DNA of 64,000 nucleotides from SIG603 sp963611165 (GTDB lineage Bacteria; Bacillota; Clostridia; Oscillospirales; Acutalibacteraceae): the NCBI GenBank assembly GCA_963611165.1, contig CAVDQG010000005.1, positions 25,199 to 89,198 of the forward strand, in the 5' to 3' direction. Of this stretch, positions 51,443-61,046 are shown piece after piece. Under the pieces are notes generated by a model that did no database searches, was not told where the DNA came from, and worked only from the letters and a program-made list of their open reading frames with translations. Every line of letters begins with the position of its first letter. The stretch's first letter is position 1. The position numbers and the translations under genes are program-made.

Positions 51443-53341
51443 ATGGATATAAAGCAATTTTATCGCGGTGAAAGCTTTGACGATTACACCTTTCTCGGAG
51501 CTCATCCGGACGGCGAAGGAACAACCTTCAGAGTCTATGCTCCGCACGCAATAAGCATTTCTGTCATAGGTGAGTGGAATTCTTGGAAGCCTATCGAGCT
51601 TAATAAGATTTTAGACGGCAACTTCTGGGAAACTCATGTTTCCGAAGCTGTACCGGGAATGATGTACAAAATCAGAGTTCAGGCAAAGGACGGCAAGACG
51701 ATTGACCACTGCGACCCGTACGGCAGAAGAATGCAGCTTCGTCCTGCAAATGCCTCCATTATCCCTGAGAGACATGACGCATTCTCATTCACGGATGACG
51801 AGTGGATGTCCAGGCGTAAGGTGAGAATCCGCAGTGCTCTTAATATCTATGAAATGCATTTCGGCTCTTGGCGCATGAAGTCGGACAAAAAAGCCGACTG
51901 GTACACCTATGAGGAATTAGCCCCCATGATTATTCCTTATCTCAAGGAAAACGGCTACAACTACATTGAGGTTATGCCTCTTTCCGAGCATCCGTCCGAT
52001 GAGAGCTGGGGATATCAGAACACGGGATTTTATGCGGTAACTGCAAGATACGGCACACCCGAACAGCTCAAGTTCTTCGTAAATGAATGCCACAAGAACG
52101 GCATCGGCGTTATCGTTGACTTCGTTCCCGTTCACTTTGCTGTTGATGATTATTCACTTTGGCATTTTGACGGCACTCCGCTTTACGAATATGAAGACGC
52201 ATCCGTCGGCTACAGCGAATGGGGCTCAAACAACTTCAACCACAGCAAGGGTGAAGTAAGAAGCTTTTTACAGTCCAACGCTAACTACTGGCTAAGCGAA
52301 TATCATTTTGACGGTATCAGAATCGACGCCGTTTCTAATCTCATTTATTGGCAGGGCAACAAGGACAGAGGCGTAAACGAGGGCGCACTCTCGTTCATCA
52401 AGGGAATGAACTCCGGTCTTAAGGCAAGACATCCGAGCGCCATGCTCATAGCAGAGGACTCCTCCGACTATCAGGGCGTTACCAAGCCTGTTTTCTCAGG
52501 CGGTCTGGGATTTGACTACAAGTGGGATCTCGGCTGGATGAACGACACTCTCAAGTACTTCAAGATGCCGGGCTTCTACCGTTCCGGCAGTGAGGGACTT
52601 CTCAACTTCTCTATGTTCTACTTCTACAGCGAGAACTTCATTCTTCCGTTCTCACATGATGAGGTTGTCCACGGAAAAGCAACAATCGTTCAGAAAATGG
52701 ATGGTGACTACGACAACAAGTGGCCTCAGGCAAGAGCACTTTATCTTTACATGTACTGCCACCCGGGCAAGAAGCTTAACTTTATGGGCAATGAAATCGG
52801 ACAGCTCAGAGAGTGGGACGAAAGCCGTGAGCAGGATTGGGACATGCTCAAATATCCTATTCACGATGAATTCCACAAATATATGATATCTCTTAACAAG
52901 CTCTATCTCAAGACGCCTGCCCTCTTCTACTATGACTACGACCCACAGGGCTTCGAGTGGAAGGCAACAAGCTCTCAGCCGTGCACCTTTGCATTTGAGA
53001 GAAAGAGCGACAAGCAGAGAGTTCTGTGCGTATTCAACTTCTCAGGCGACGAGGTCAAGGACTTCACCGTTGACGAATATCATGTTTCTTCACTCACAGA
53101 AATTATGAATTCAGGCTCTTGGGGCACTGATGACGCACCTGTAATCAAGAAAGCCAAGACCAAAGACCAGAAGGATGTTGTCAAAATGACTCTTCGTCCT
53201 TACAGCGGCAGAGTTTTCGAGATTAAGGAAAGAAAATTCAGAGATCCGAAGCCAAAGACAGAAGAAGCCGAAAAGAAGCCTACAACCAAAACAACTAAGG
53301 CTAAGACCGCAAAGTCAAAGGCTAAAACAACTAAGAAATAA
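51443..53341 (+). CDS. glgB: 1,4-alpha-glucan branching enzyme with Lys-rich tail
   Basis: A 632-residue GH13 enzyme that adds alpha-1,6 branches to glycogen. An N-terminal CBM48 (EGTTFRVYAPHAISISVIGEWNSW) precedes the barrel. Catalytic residues are Asp in DGIRIDAVSNLIYW, Glu in LIAEDSSDYQG and Asp in FSHDEVVHGK. After the C-terminal beta domain, about 35 residues of Lys/Thr/Ala-rich repeats (TKTTKAKTAKSKAKTTKK) extend the protein beyond the usual end. No other glycogen gene is nearby. Confidence 0.95.
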   Translation: MDIKQFYRGESFDDYTFLGAHPDGEGTTFRVYAPHAISISVIGEWNSWKPIELNKILDGNFWETHVSEAVPGMMYKIRVQAKDGKTIDHCDPYGRRMQLRPANASIIPERHDAFSFTDDEWMSRRKVRIRSALNIYEMHFGSWRMKSDKKADWYTYEELAPMIIPYLKENGYNYIEVMPLSEHPSDESWGYQNTGFYAVTARYGTPEQLKFFVNECHKNGIGVIVDFVPVHFAVDDYSLWHFDGTPLYEYEDASVGYSEWGSNNFNHSKGEVRSFLQSNANYWLSEYHFDGIRIDAVSNLIYWQGNKDRGVNEGALSFIKGMNSGLKARHPSAMLIAEDSSDYQGVTKPVFSGGLGFDYKWDLGWMNDTLKYFKMPGFYRSGSEGLLNFSMFYFYSENFILPFSHDEVVHGKATIVQKMDGDYDNKWPQARALYLYMYCHPGKKLNFMGNEIGQLREWDESREQDWDMLKYPIHDEFHKYMISLNKLYLKTPALFYYDYDPQGFEWKATSSQPCTFAFERKSDKQRVLCVFNFSGDEVKDFTVDEYHVSSLTEIMNSGSWGTDDAPVIKKAKTKDQKDVVKMTLRPYSGRVFEIKERKFRDPKPKTEEAEKKPTTKTTKAKTAKSKAKTTKK

Positions 53342-53771
53342 TTTTATCGATAATAAAGCACTGCCTATGTTCAAAGCATACGGCAGTGCTTACATTTTTT
53401 GTCTCTCCTGTTTTCTGTATTTATCTCGGTGTAAATAAGTCGGCACAGTGAATGCCCGTCTGCGAATGCTTCTCATTCTTGACATATTCATTGTGCCTAG
53501 CTTTTGGTATTGTTACGCATATTTCTTAGCGTTCTGTTTTTCTCTTTGTGTAAACAGGTCGGCTGTCTCGGTCAACTACGGGCGTTCCGCCCTAAAATCA
53601 CTTCGTGATTTTGGTTTTCCTTGACAGCCTATCTTCTTTTTACATCGCTTCGCTCTGTTTTTCTTTATTTCTCTTTCTGCTTTGCTTCTCTCTCGTGGGC
53701 TCCGCCCACACCCGCACGCTTTTTGTAAAAAGCGTGGCAAAAACTTTTGTGTTTTTTCTTCTATGCTTCTA
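53342..53771. repeat. Hairpin-dense intergenic region
   Basis: No credible gene. It starts with the glgB terminator (arms 53356-53365 and 53382-53391). Further on are short stem-loops with three- or four-base loops: 53580-53592 (GGGCG/CGCCC), 53594-53612 (AAAATCAC/GTGATTTT), 53695-53709 (GTGGGC/GCCCAC) and 53715-53736 (CACGCTTTT/AAAAGCGTG). A degenerate direct repeat, GTGTAAATAAGTCGGC and GTGTAAACAGGTCGGC, occurs near 53431 and 53548. It resembles interspersed non-coding repeat debris. Confidence 0.55.
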
Positions 53772-55451
53772 TCAGGTTAAATCTGCCATGACTACTTCAG
53801 TTACCTTCTTAATCACCTTTTCATCAAACGGCACTTTAAGATTTCCTATATCCAACAATTCCAGATATCCTCTGCTTCCTCCCGCACAGCAAAGGCGATA
53901 GTAGTCTGCCCATGCCTCCGCACGGCTCTTCTTCATTCTTGCGTAATACTGGAATGTACACGTCTGTGCGAGCGCATACTCGATATAGTAGAACGGATAC
54001 ATGAATATATGCTGCTTCTGCATCCAGAATCCGCCCTTCTCGAGAAATTCGTTTCCGTCGTAATCTCTCCACGGCATATATTTCTTCTCTATCTCGCTCC
54101 ACACGGCATATCTCTCGTCTGCTGTCATATCGGGCTTTTCAAACACTCTGTGCTGGAACTCATCCACGCTAACCATATACGGAATTACCTTGAGTGCATC
54201 TGCCAAGTGTGCTTTGCGATACTTATCGGGGTCTGCAAAGAACTTATCCATCCACGGATATGTGAAAAATTCCATAGACATTGAATGAATTTCGCTTATC
54301 TCGGCTGTTGACCAAGTCATGCTCAAAAGCGGCACATACTTACACGAGGAATAAGCCTGAAATGCGTGGCCCGCCTCATGCGTCAACACGTCAACATCTG
54401 CACTTGTTCCGTTGAAATTCGAGAAAATGAACGGTGCTTTATATTTCGGCAAGAATGTGCAATATCCACCCATATGCTTTCCCGGCTTAGACTCAAGGTC
54501 AAAAAGCTCATGCTCGCACATAAAATTGAAAAATTCCTTCGTCTGTGCGTTCATCTCGCCATACATCTGCTTTGCCTTTGCGACCTTTTCTTCTGTTGTT
54601 CCTTCGGGATTAGCATTGCCTGTCGGTGAAGTCAGCTGTTCATCATAATAGTGAAGCTTATCGACTCCGATAGTCTTTCTTTGCTCCTCAAAAAGCTTTG
54701 CAACTGCCGGTGTGATATATTTTCTGACATTCTCACGGAACTTTGCCACGTCTTCTGCCGTATAGTCGTATCTTCCGTTAGCAAGGTAAATATACTCGAT
54801 ATAATTATTAAATCCGAGCTTTTTCGCCATGGAATCACGAACCTTAGTAAGCTTTGAATAGATTTCGTCAAGCTTACCGGAAACGCTCTCGTACATATCC
54901 GCCCAAGCCTTGAACGCACGGATTCTCTCGTCACGGTCTGTTGACTCCAAATGCTTTAAAAGTCCGTAGAAATTACACTCTTCACCGTCAAAATCACATT
55001 TACACTGAGCTGTGATTTTCGAGTACTCCTGAGAAAGCTTAGCCTCCTCCACTTTATCGGGAATTATCTCTGCACTGACAAGCTTCTGACGGATTTCCAT
55101 ATCCTTGATGAATATCTTTCCGTAAGCACTTGAGAATTTAACTTTATATGGTGAATTTAAAATAAGCTCATCCGCTTCCTTTTCAAGCGGCTCAAGCTCG
55201 GGGATATTCTCGTTGAAGAAAGCCACCTCGGCTTCGTAGAATTCGTCACGGGTATCAATGGTATTTCTTATCATTGCCACCTCGTACATTGTGGAGAGCT
55301 CCCCTGATGTCTTCTGGTAGTCTTCAAACAAGGCCTTTGCCTCTTTGAAATCCTTTGCGGCTTTAAATTTCTCGATATAAGCCTTGATTCCCTCTTTTAT
55401 CTCAGCAAAATCAGGACGCTTATATTCTATTTCAGAAAATTTAGAAAACAT
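53772..55451 (-). CDS. M3-family oligoendopeptidase
   Basis: A 559-residue cytoplasmic zinc metallopeptidase of the PepF/M3 type that degrades short peptides. The zinc motif is LTHEAGHAFQAY (HExxH), with the third ligand Glu in ISEIHSMSMEFF. FSNFNGTSADV and the late YYIEYALAQTCTFQY stretch are typical. Length is standard. Transcribed alone between the hairpin region and the aro operon. Confidence 0.94.
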   Translation of the reverse strand: MFSKFSEIEYKRPDFAEIKEGIKAYIEKFKAAKDFKEAKALFEDYQKTSGELSTMYEVAMIRNTIDTRDEFYEAEVAFFNENIPELEPLEKEADELILNSPYKVKFSSAYGKIFIKDMEIRQKLVSAEIIPDKVEEAKLSQEYSKITAQCKCDFDGEECNFYGLLKHLESTDRDERIRAFKAWADMYESVSGKLDEIYSKLTKVRDSMAKKLGFNNYIEYIYLANGRYDYTAEDVAKFRENVRKYITPAVAKLFEEQRKTIGVDKLHYYDEQLTSPTGNANPEGTTEEKVAKAKQMYGEMNAQTKEFFNFMCEHELFDLESKPGKHMGGYCTFLPKYKAPFIFSNFNGTSADVDVLTHEAGHAFQAYSSCKYVPLLSMTWSTAEISEIHSMSMEFFTYPWMDKFFADPDKYRKAHLADALKVIPYMVSVDEFQHRVFEKPDMTADERYAVWSEIEKKYMPWRDYDGNEFLEKGGFWMQKQHIFMYPFYYIEYALAQTCTFQYYARMKKSRAEAWADYYRLCCAGGSRGYLELLDIGNLKVPFDEKVIKKVTEVVMADLT

Positions 55452-55496
55452 AATTTATACACCTCATAAAAAGAATAATCTGATTTTAGTATGCAA

Positions 55497-55544
55497 TAAT
55501 CCCTCCCCGTTGTCAAGTAAAAGTCAATCGGAGAGGGATTGTTT
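55497..55544 (-). terminator. Probable terminator of the aro operon
   Basis: An imperfect long stem (AATCCCTCCCC with GGAGAGGGATT) lies just after the pheA stop. The minus-strand tail is only weakly T-rich. Confidence 0.5.
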
Positions 55545-55568
55545 TGTGCCATGGATTATATTAGAAAA

Positions 55569-56717
55569 TCAGATTTCTCTGTAGTTACCGAGGAATGTGA
55601 ACGATGAAAGTTCTTCACTCAGTGAAGAAAGAAGTCTTAGAACATCTTCATCACGGATATTTCCTTTGAAATCAAGATAAAATTCATAGTCGAAGTCTGA
55701 ATTTTTAATCGGTCTCGACTCGATTTTGGTGAGATTGAGTCCCTTTAGGGCAAATCTCTCGAGGACTTGGAAAAGCGAACCGGGAACATTCGGAACATTC
55801 AAAATAATACTTATTTTATCGGCATTTGAAGGAATAACGGGTTCCTTTGAAATCACGGCAAATCTTGTGTTATTCTTGCTTGCATCCTGAATTCCGTTCT
55901 CGATAATCTCAAGACCGTATTTTTCTGCGGCTATCTCGGAGCAAATCGCACCGACAGAGTTATCGTCACTTTCCGAGACAAACTTTGCGGCAGCAGCCGT
56001 ATTTGAGAACTGCACCGCTTTGTAGCCGTGCTCGCTGATATAGCCCTTACACTGTGAAAGTGCCTGTGGGTGAGAATAAACGGTTTTGACCACACTTCCG
56101 CTTTTAGCCGCTATGCAGTGCTTAACTGAAACATTCACCGCACCGACAATATAATATCGGTACTTCATGATAAGCGAATAAACCTCGGCAACAGAGCCGA
56201 CAGCGGAATTTTCGACAGGCACAACGCCGTAATCGGCATTTCCGTTTTCCAGTGCCTCAAAGACATCGGCAAACTGCGGACAGAAATTAATATCGGCATT
56301 TTTTCCGAAGAAATCGACAGCCGCTTTATTGGAATATGCGCCCTCGACGCCCTGACAAATGATTCTCTTGGAGTTATCTGTATTCTCTTTTGCACCCGAA
56401 ATAAGCTTTCTGAATGCGTTATCGGTGTTTTCGTCCGTGAACTTGTGCTGATATTCTCTTGAGATGCTCATGATCGAAGCGTACAAATCAGCCGCACTCG
56501 AGCCGAACTCCTCGCCTGCTTCTTCTCTCACACGGTCGAGAATGATTTTTTCTCTCTCGGGGTTAAGTACGGGAATGTTGTTGGCAATCTTGATATCAGC
56601 TACCTTTTTTGAACACTTCATTCGTGCTATAAAAAGCGGCAGAAGCTGTTTGTCTATTGCATCAATTTCTTCACGGACGGGAGCTAAAAGCTCGCCGAAG
56701 CTCTTTTTATTTTCCAT
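55569..56717 (-). CDS. pheA: Bifunctional chorismate mutase/prephenate dehydratase
   Basis: A 382-residue fusion. Residues 1-95 are an AroQ chorismate mutase (REEIDAIDKQLLPLFIARMKCSKKVADIK). The prephenate dehydratase domain (about 105-290) starts CQGVEGAYSNKAA and has the NNTRFAVI catalytic motif. A C-terminal ACT domain carries GSLFQVL and ESRPIK for phenylalanine feedback. ATG at 56717 has GAGGTGGAG; the longer open frame overlaps aroC. It makes phenylpyruvate and ends the operon. Confidence 0.95.
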   Translation of the reverse strand: MENKKSFGELLAPVREEIDAIDKQLLPLFIARMKCSKKVADIKIANNIPVLNPEREKIILDRVREEAGEEFGSSAADLYASIMSISREYQHKFTDENTDNAFRKLISGAKENTDNSKRIICQGVEGAYSNKAAVDFFGKNADINFCPQFADVFEALENGNADYGVVPVENSAVGSVAEVYSLIMKYRYYIVGAVNVSVKHCIAAKSGSVVKTVYSHPQALSQCKGYISEHGYKAVQFSNTAAAAKFVSESDDNSVGAICSEIAAEKYGLEIIENGIQDASKNNTRFAVISKEPVIPSNADKISIILNVPNVPGSLFQVLERFALKGLNLTKIESRPIKNSDFDYEFYLDFKGNIRDEDVLRLLSSLSEELSSFTFLGNYREI

Positions 56718-56728
56718 ACTCCACCTCT

Positions 56729-57805
56729 TTATAAACAAAACTCGCCCAAGGCTATTGCCAGAGCTGATTCGATTACGGGAATTGCCCTCGGAACAATGCA
56801 CGGGTCATGTCTTCCCGTGATGATAAGCTTATCGTTCTTGCCCGTCTCAAGATTTACGGTATTCTGTTCAAGACCGATTGACGGAGTCGGCTTAACGGCA
56901 CATCTGAAAACTATCGGCATACCGTTTGTAATTCCGCCGAGGATACCGCCGCAGTTATTTGTTCTCGTTTTGATTTTTCCGTTTTCGTCATAGTAGAATT
57001 CATCGTTATTCTCACTGCCAAGCATATCGGCAACAGAAAAACCTGCTCCAAACTCTATTCCCTTCACTGCGGGAACACCGAAAACACAGCCTGAAATCAG
57101 ATTTTCCACTCCGCCGAACATCGGGTCTCCGAGTCCTGCAGGAACTCCGACAGCGGCACACTCGATTATTCCGCCGACGCTGTCCTCTTTGATTCGTGCC
57201 TTCTCGACAGCCTCGTACATTTTTTCCTTGGCTTCCTCTGATATTACCGAGAAATACTCTCGGTTAAGTGAGTTTAGTTCTTTTTCGCTCACATCAGCAA
57301 GATTAAATTGCGTATCACTCACGCCTGCGATTTTTGCGGCATGAGCACCTATTACAATTCCTCTTTTCTCAAGAAGCTGGCGGATGAGTGCGCCCGCAAA
57401 AACGATAGGCGCCGTAAGTCTTCCGGAAAAGTGGCCGCCGCCTCTTATGTCGTTTGATGCATTGTATCGAAGCCAAGCAGTGTAGTCCGAATGGCCCGGT
57501 CTCGGTCTTATTTTCAGATTGGAATAATCCTTTGAACGCTGATTTGTGTTATAGATAACGGCACAAAGCGGTGCGCCCGTCAAAACGCCGTCCAAAAGAC
57601 CCGAGAGAACATGCGGCTCGTCAGCTTCTTTTCTCTGAGTAGCCGTTTTGTCCTGACCCGGTGCACGGCGCTTCATCTGGACAAGTATCTCGTCCATGTC
57701 GATTTTCTCTCCCGCCGGAAGTCCTTCAATATTTACGCCGATTGCCTCGGTGTGACTTCCTCCGAAAACGGAAATCTTTATTTTGTTACCCCATGTCGAT
57801 GACAC
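56729..57805 (-). CDS. aroC: Chorismate synthase
   Basis: A 358-residue FMN-dependent enzyme that converts EPSP to chorismate. Signature stretches are GGSHTEAIGVNIEGLPAG, RPGHSDYTA, RGGGHFSGRLTAP and the late GRHDPCIVPRAIPV. Start overlaps the end of aroA by 20 bases, indicating translational coupling. Confidence 0.97.
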   Translation of the reverse strand: MSSTWGNKIKISVFGGSHTEAIGVNIEGLPAGEKIDMDEILVQMKRRAPGQDKTATQRKEADEPHVLSGLLDGVLTGAPLCAVIYNTNQRSKDYSNLKIRPRPGHSDYTAWLRYNASNDIRGGGHFSGRLTAPIVFAGALIRQLLEKRGIVIGAHAAKIAGVSDTQFNLADVSEKELNSLNREYFSVISEEAKEKMYEAVEKARIKEDSVGGIIECAAVGVPAGLGDPMFGGVENLISGCVFGVPAVKGIEFGAGFSVADMLGSENNDEFYYDENGKIKTRTNNCGGILGGITNGMPIVFRCAVKPTPSIGLEQNTVNLETGKNDKLIITGRHDPCIVPRAIPVIESALAIALGEFCL

Positions 57806-59093
57806 TTGCTTTACCTCCGAGTCCCTTAAAATCCTTGTAGAAATAAGGGTATGATTTATTTATACTGAGCGGATGACTGACGAAAATTTCTCCTTTTGCA
57901 ACGGCTGAAAGACAAGCGCCTGTCATAACTATTCTGTGGTCGTTATAGCCGTTTATCTCGCCGCCCGTGAGCTTTTCAACGCCGTGAATGACAAGCCCGT
58001 CCGCTTTTTCCTCAAGCTTTCCGCCCACGGAGGAAAACTCCTCGCAGATTGCCTTGAGTCGGTCGCATTCCTTGATGCGAAGTCTTGCCGCACCGCTGAT
58101 CTTGCTTATTCCGTCAGCGAGCGTCAGAACCGCACTGATTGCCGGCACTGCATCGGGAATGTCGCTTGCGTTGAAGCTTACCGCCTTTAAGCCGAGATGC
58201 GGCTTGTCGGCATGCGGATTTCTCACAAAGAGATTTCCGTCAATATAGCTTATATCAAGACCGATTTTTCTGTATATATCCAAAATTGCCTTGTCGCCTT
58301 GGACGGATTCGGGATTAAGTCCCTCAATCAAGATTCCCTTTTGAGAGAACGCACCGAGTGTCAGGAAGAAAGCCGCCTGAGACCAGTCGCCCTCCGTCAC
58401 ATAGTCAATAGCCTTGTAACGCTGATTACCCGGTACAAAATAACCGTAGTCGGTTCTTTTTACCGTTACGCCGAATTTTTCGAGAACGGATGATGTGATA
58501 TTAAGATAGCTTTCCGACTGAAGCTCCGTTGTGATTATAATTCTCGAGTCCCCGTCAAGAAGCGGAAGAGCATACATAAGTCCCGTGATGAACTGCGAGC
58601 TTATGTTGCCGGGAACTTCAAAGTCGCCTGCGGTAAGCTTTCCGCTTACTCTTAGCGGCAGACTGTAGCCTTCCTTGAGGCTCTCGCATTTAACTCCGTG
58701 CTTCGGAAGCAAATCCGTGTAAACACCTATCGGTCTTTCGGGAAGTCTGCCCGAACCGACAAAGGTGCAGTCCATACCGAGTGCCGCCGCAATGGGAATG
58801 ACGAAACGAAGAGTTGAACCCGACTCGATGCAGTCAACGGTTTTCGGCTCATCCGTTAGCTCTCTCTCCTTTTTGACAAACAGGCTGTTCGGCTCTTCGG
58901 GAACACACTCAAGTCCCATAGCAGAAAGGAAATTTTCCGTCGCAATCATATCACGGCTCTCGGAGAAATTATATATTTTTACATTTCCGCCGCCCAAAGC
59001 CGCACAAAGAAGTGCTCTGTGAGCAAAGCTTTTGCTCGGTGGAATTTTTACCTTGCCTGAAATTTTAGCAGGCTCAAGCTTGAGCTTTTGCAT
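57786..59093 (-). CDS. aroA: 3-phosphoshikimate 1-carboxyvinyltransferase (EPSP synthase)
   Basis: A 435-residue EPSP synthase. It has the N-terminal PPSKSFAHRALLCAAL, SGSTLRFVIPIAAALG, the RLPERPIG loop, and IKECDRLKAI and NDHRIVMTGA near the end. It joins phosphoenolpyruvate to shikimate 3-phosphate. Overlaps aroB by 20 bases and aroC by 20 bases. Confidence 0.97.
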   Translation of the reverse strand: MQKLKLEPAKISGKVKIPPSKSFAHRALLCAALGGGNVKIYNFSESRDMIATENFLSAMGLECVPEEPNSLFVKKERELTDEPKTVDCIESGSTLRFVIPIAAALGMDCTFVGSGRLPERPIGVYTDLLPKHGVKCESLKEGYSLPLRVSGKLTAGDFEVPGNISSQFITGLMYALPLLDGDSRIIITTELQSESYLNITSSVLEKFGVTVKRTDYGYFVPGNQRYKAIDYVTEGDWSQAAFFLTLGAFSQKGILIEGLNPESVQGDKAILDIYRKIGLDISYIDGNLFVRNPHADKPHLGLKAVSFNASDIPDAVPAISAVLTLADGISKISGAARLRIKECDRLKAICEEFSSVGGKLEEKADGLVIHGVEKLTGGEINGYNDHRIVMTGACLSAVAKGEIFVSHPLSINKSYPYFYKDFKGLGGKASVIDMG

Positions 59094-60165
59094 TACGGGA
59101 TCTCTGCTCCTCTACTATCTTGCATTTAAGAACGAGAAAATTTCGTTCTGTCGTATAAATCGACGCCTCTCCGATTTTCGGAATGATGATAAGATTCAGG
59201 TTTCTGCCCGAACTCTTCTTATCAAGTGCCGTAGCGTCGATGATTGTTTCCAAATCAAATCCGGTGTCGTCTGTCGGAAGTTCCAGCTTCTTGAGAAGCT
59301 TTTCAAGTCTCTCAGTTGTTCCCTCTTCGGTCATACCGAGTCCCTCGCTGATTTTCGTTACCTTTGCCATACCGATGGCTACGGCACGTCCGTGAGAAAG
59401 ACCTGTGAAGTTATGAAGCTTTTCAAGCGCATGTCCGAAGGTGTGGCCGAAATTGAGTATCATTCTTCTGCCCTTGTCGTTTGTGTCCTGCTCGACAAGC
59501 TGCTTCTTGCACTTTATGCATCTTGCGATTGTTACCTCAAGATCTTTGAGTGCTTCGCCCGACTCAAGGTCGGCAAAAAGCTGTTCGTCCCAAATCGCAC
59601 CGTACTTCACTACCTCGCCCAAACCGTCAATCACATAGAACTTCGGCAAAGTCTTCAGCACCTCGGGATCGCTGATTACGGCTCTGGGCTGATGAAAAGC
59701 GCCGACAAGGTTTTTGCCGAACGGCATATCTATTCCCGTTTTTCCGCCTACGCTTGCATCCACCTGAGCCAAAAGCGAAGTAGGAATCTGGATGAAATCC
59801 ATTCCTCTTAAAAATGTTGCCGCCGCAAATCCGCCCATATCGCCGCATACGCCGCCGCCCAAGGTCACGATAAGGTCACTTCTTGTGTAACCGCCGTCAC
59901 CGAGCGCCTTGTACATATTCATGACGGTTTCCATTGTCTTGTGCTCCTCGCCCGCCTCAAAGACAAAGTAATTTGCCGTGAAGCCGGCTTTTAAAATGGA
60001 GGTCAAAACTCTTTCGCCGTAAATCGGAAAGACATTTGACTCCGATATAAGCATAATCCTTGTGGAACGCTTATACATCGAAGCGATTATCTCGCCGACC
60101 TTCTCCAAAATTCCGTTTTGTATATATACTTTATACGGTACGTCCGTATTAATCGTCATTACCAT
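59074..60165 (-). CDS. aroB: 3-dehydroquinate synthase
   Basis: A 363-residue NAD- and metal-dependent enzyme that cyclises DAHP to 3-dehydroquinate. The NAD motif GGGVCGDMGGFAAATFLRG and zinc ligands in LNFGHTFGHALE and LSHGRAVAIGM are present. The gene lies 53 bases after tyrA. Confidence 0.97.
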   Translation of the reverse strand: MVMTINTDVPYKVYIQNGILEKVGEIIASMYKRSTRIMLISESNVFPIYGERVLTSILKAGFTANYFVFEAGEEHKTMETVMNMYKALGDGGYTRSDLIVTLGGGVCGDMGGFAAATFLRGMDFIQIPTSLLAQVDASVGGKTGIDMPFGKNLVGAFHQPRAVISDPEVLKTLPKFYVIDGLGEVVKYGAIWDEQLFADLESGEALKDLEVTIARCIKCKKQLVEQDTNDKGRRMILNFGHTFGHALEKLHNFTGLSHGRAVAIGMAKVTKISEGLGMTEEGTTERLEKLLKKLELPTDDTGFDLETIIDATALDKKSSGRNLNLIIIPKIGEASIYTTERNFLVLKCKIVEEQRSRNAKAQA

Positions 60166-60218
60166 TTACTATCTGTCCTATCTATCCTCTGACTGTTTTT
60201 CACAAAGAAAAAAACGGC

Positions 60219-61046
60219 TCAGCCGTAATTTTCTTTCGCTCTTCTCGATTTTGCGAGCAAAGCCTTGAGTGCGTCGGCATCGCTTGCCTCGACCGCATTT
60301 CTTATATCGGTTATATTTTTGATGAGCTCGTCTGTTTCCTTTAAAAGTGCCTCTCGGTTATCAAGAAACAAATCCGTCCACAGCTCCTCGTTAATCTTTG
60401 CCACACGGCTTACGTCTCGATAAGAGCCGGCCGAAAAGCCCGAATGATTTTCACATCTGGGGCTGAGCACGTAAGCACATGCGAGTACGTGCGGAAGTTG
60501 AGACGTGTATGCAATCATCTGATCGTGATCCTCGGGAGTGGTGTATACGATTTTTCCGAAGCCCATTTCCTTTGCGAGTCCCTCCAAAAGCTCAAAGCTC
60601 TCTTTTGGTGAGTCGTCCTTTATAAGGATATAGGATGCGCCGAAATAAAGTGAAGCCTCGGCGGCGCTGTAGGTATTAAGCTCCTTGCCTGCCATAGGGT
60701 GAGCACCTATATATGTAAAGCCTCCCTCGGCTGCCGCTTCCTTAAGTCGGGAATAAACCTTAGTTTTGATGCCGCAAACATCCGTTACGACGGTGTTCTT
60801 TCCGAAATGATATTTATTTCTCTCGGCAAATTCAACTATTCCCTCGGGGTACATACAGAGATAAACCACATCGGAATCTTCAAGGTCTTTGTATGTCGCC
60901 TTATTCTTTATAACATCGGCACTCATGGCGTCGAGCAAAACCTCATCGTCCACGTCCATCGCCAGTATCTCATGCTTACCCGATTCTCTCAAAGCCTTTG
61001 CTATCGAGCCTCCGATAAGGCCCAAGCCAACTATTGTTATTTTCAT
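60219..61046 (-). CDS. tyrA: Prephenate dehydrogenase
   Basis: A 275-residue NAD-dependent dehydrogenase of tyrosine synthesis. The Rossmann motif is VGLGLIGGSIAKALR. GAHPMAGKE and the arginine-rich SAGSYRDVSRVAKINEELWTD stretch bind prephenate. There is no ACT domain. ATG at 61046 overlaps the aroK stop (ATGA); the longer open frame to 61094 lies within aroK. Confidence 0.93.
   Translation of the reverse strand: MKITIVGLGLIGGSIAKALRESGKHEILAMDVDDEVLLDAMSADVIKNKATYKDLEDSDVVYLCMYPEGIVEFAERNKYHFGKNTVVTDVCGIKTKVYSRLKEAAAEGGFTYIGAHPMAGKELNTYSAAEASLYFGASYILIKDDSPKESFELLEGLAKEMGFGKIVYTTPEDHDQMIAYTSQLPHVLACAYVLSPRCENHSGFSAGSYRDVSRVAKINEELWTDLFLDNREALLKETDELIKNITDIRNAVEASDADALKALLAKSRRAKENYG

Noticed and set aside
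51443..53341. Glycogen synthesis cluster around glgB
   Set aside because: No glgA, glgC, glgP or debranching gene is adjacent, so no cluster is claimed.
53400..53740. CRISPR-like array in the hairpin region
   Set aside because: The stems differ in sequence and there is no regular repeat-spacer spacing, nor any cas gene in the window.
53605..53901. Plus-strand open frame of 98 codons after the hairpin region
   Set aside because: It runs from the repeat-like region into the M3 peptidase gene on the other strand and is Leu/Phe-rich only because of T-rich sequence.
59032..59811. Plus-strand open frame of 259 codons opposite aroB
   Set aside because: Antisense to aroB with all expected motifs; no ribosome binding site and no recognisable domain.
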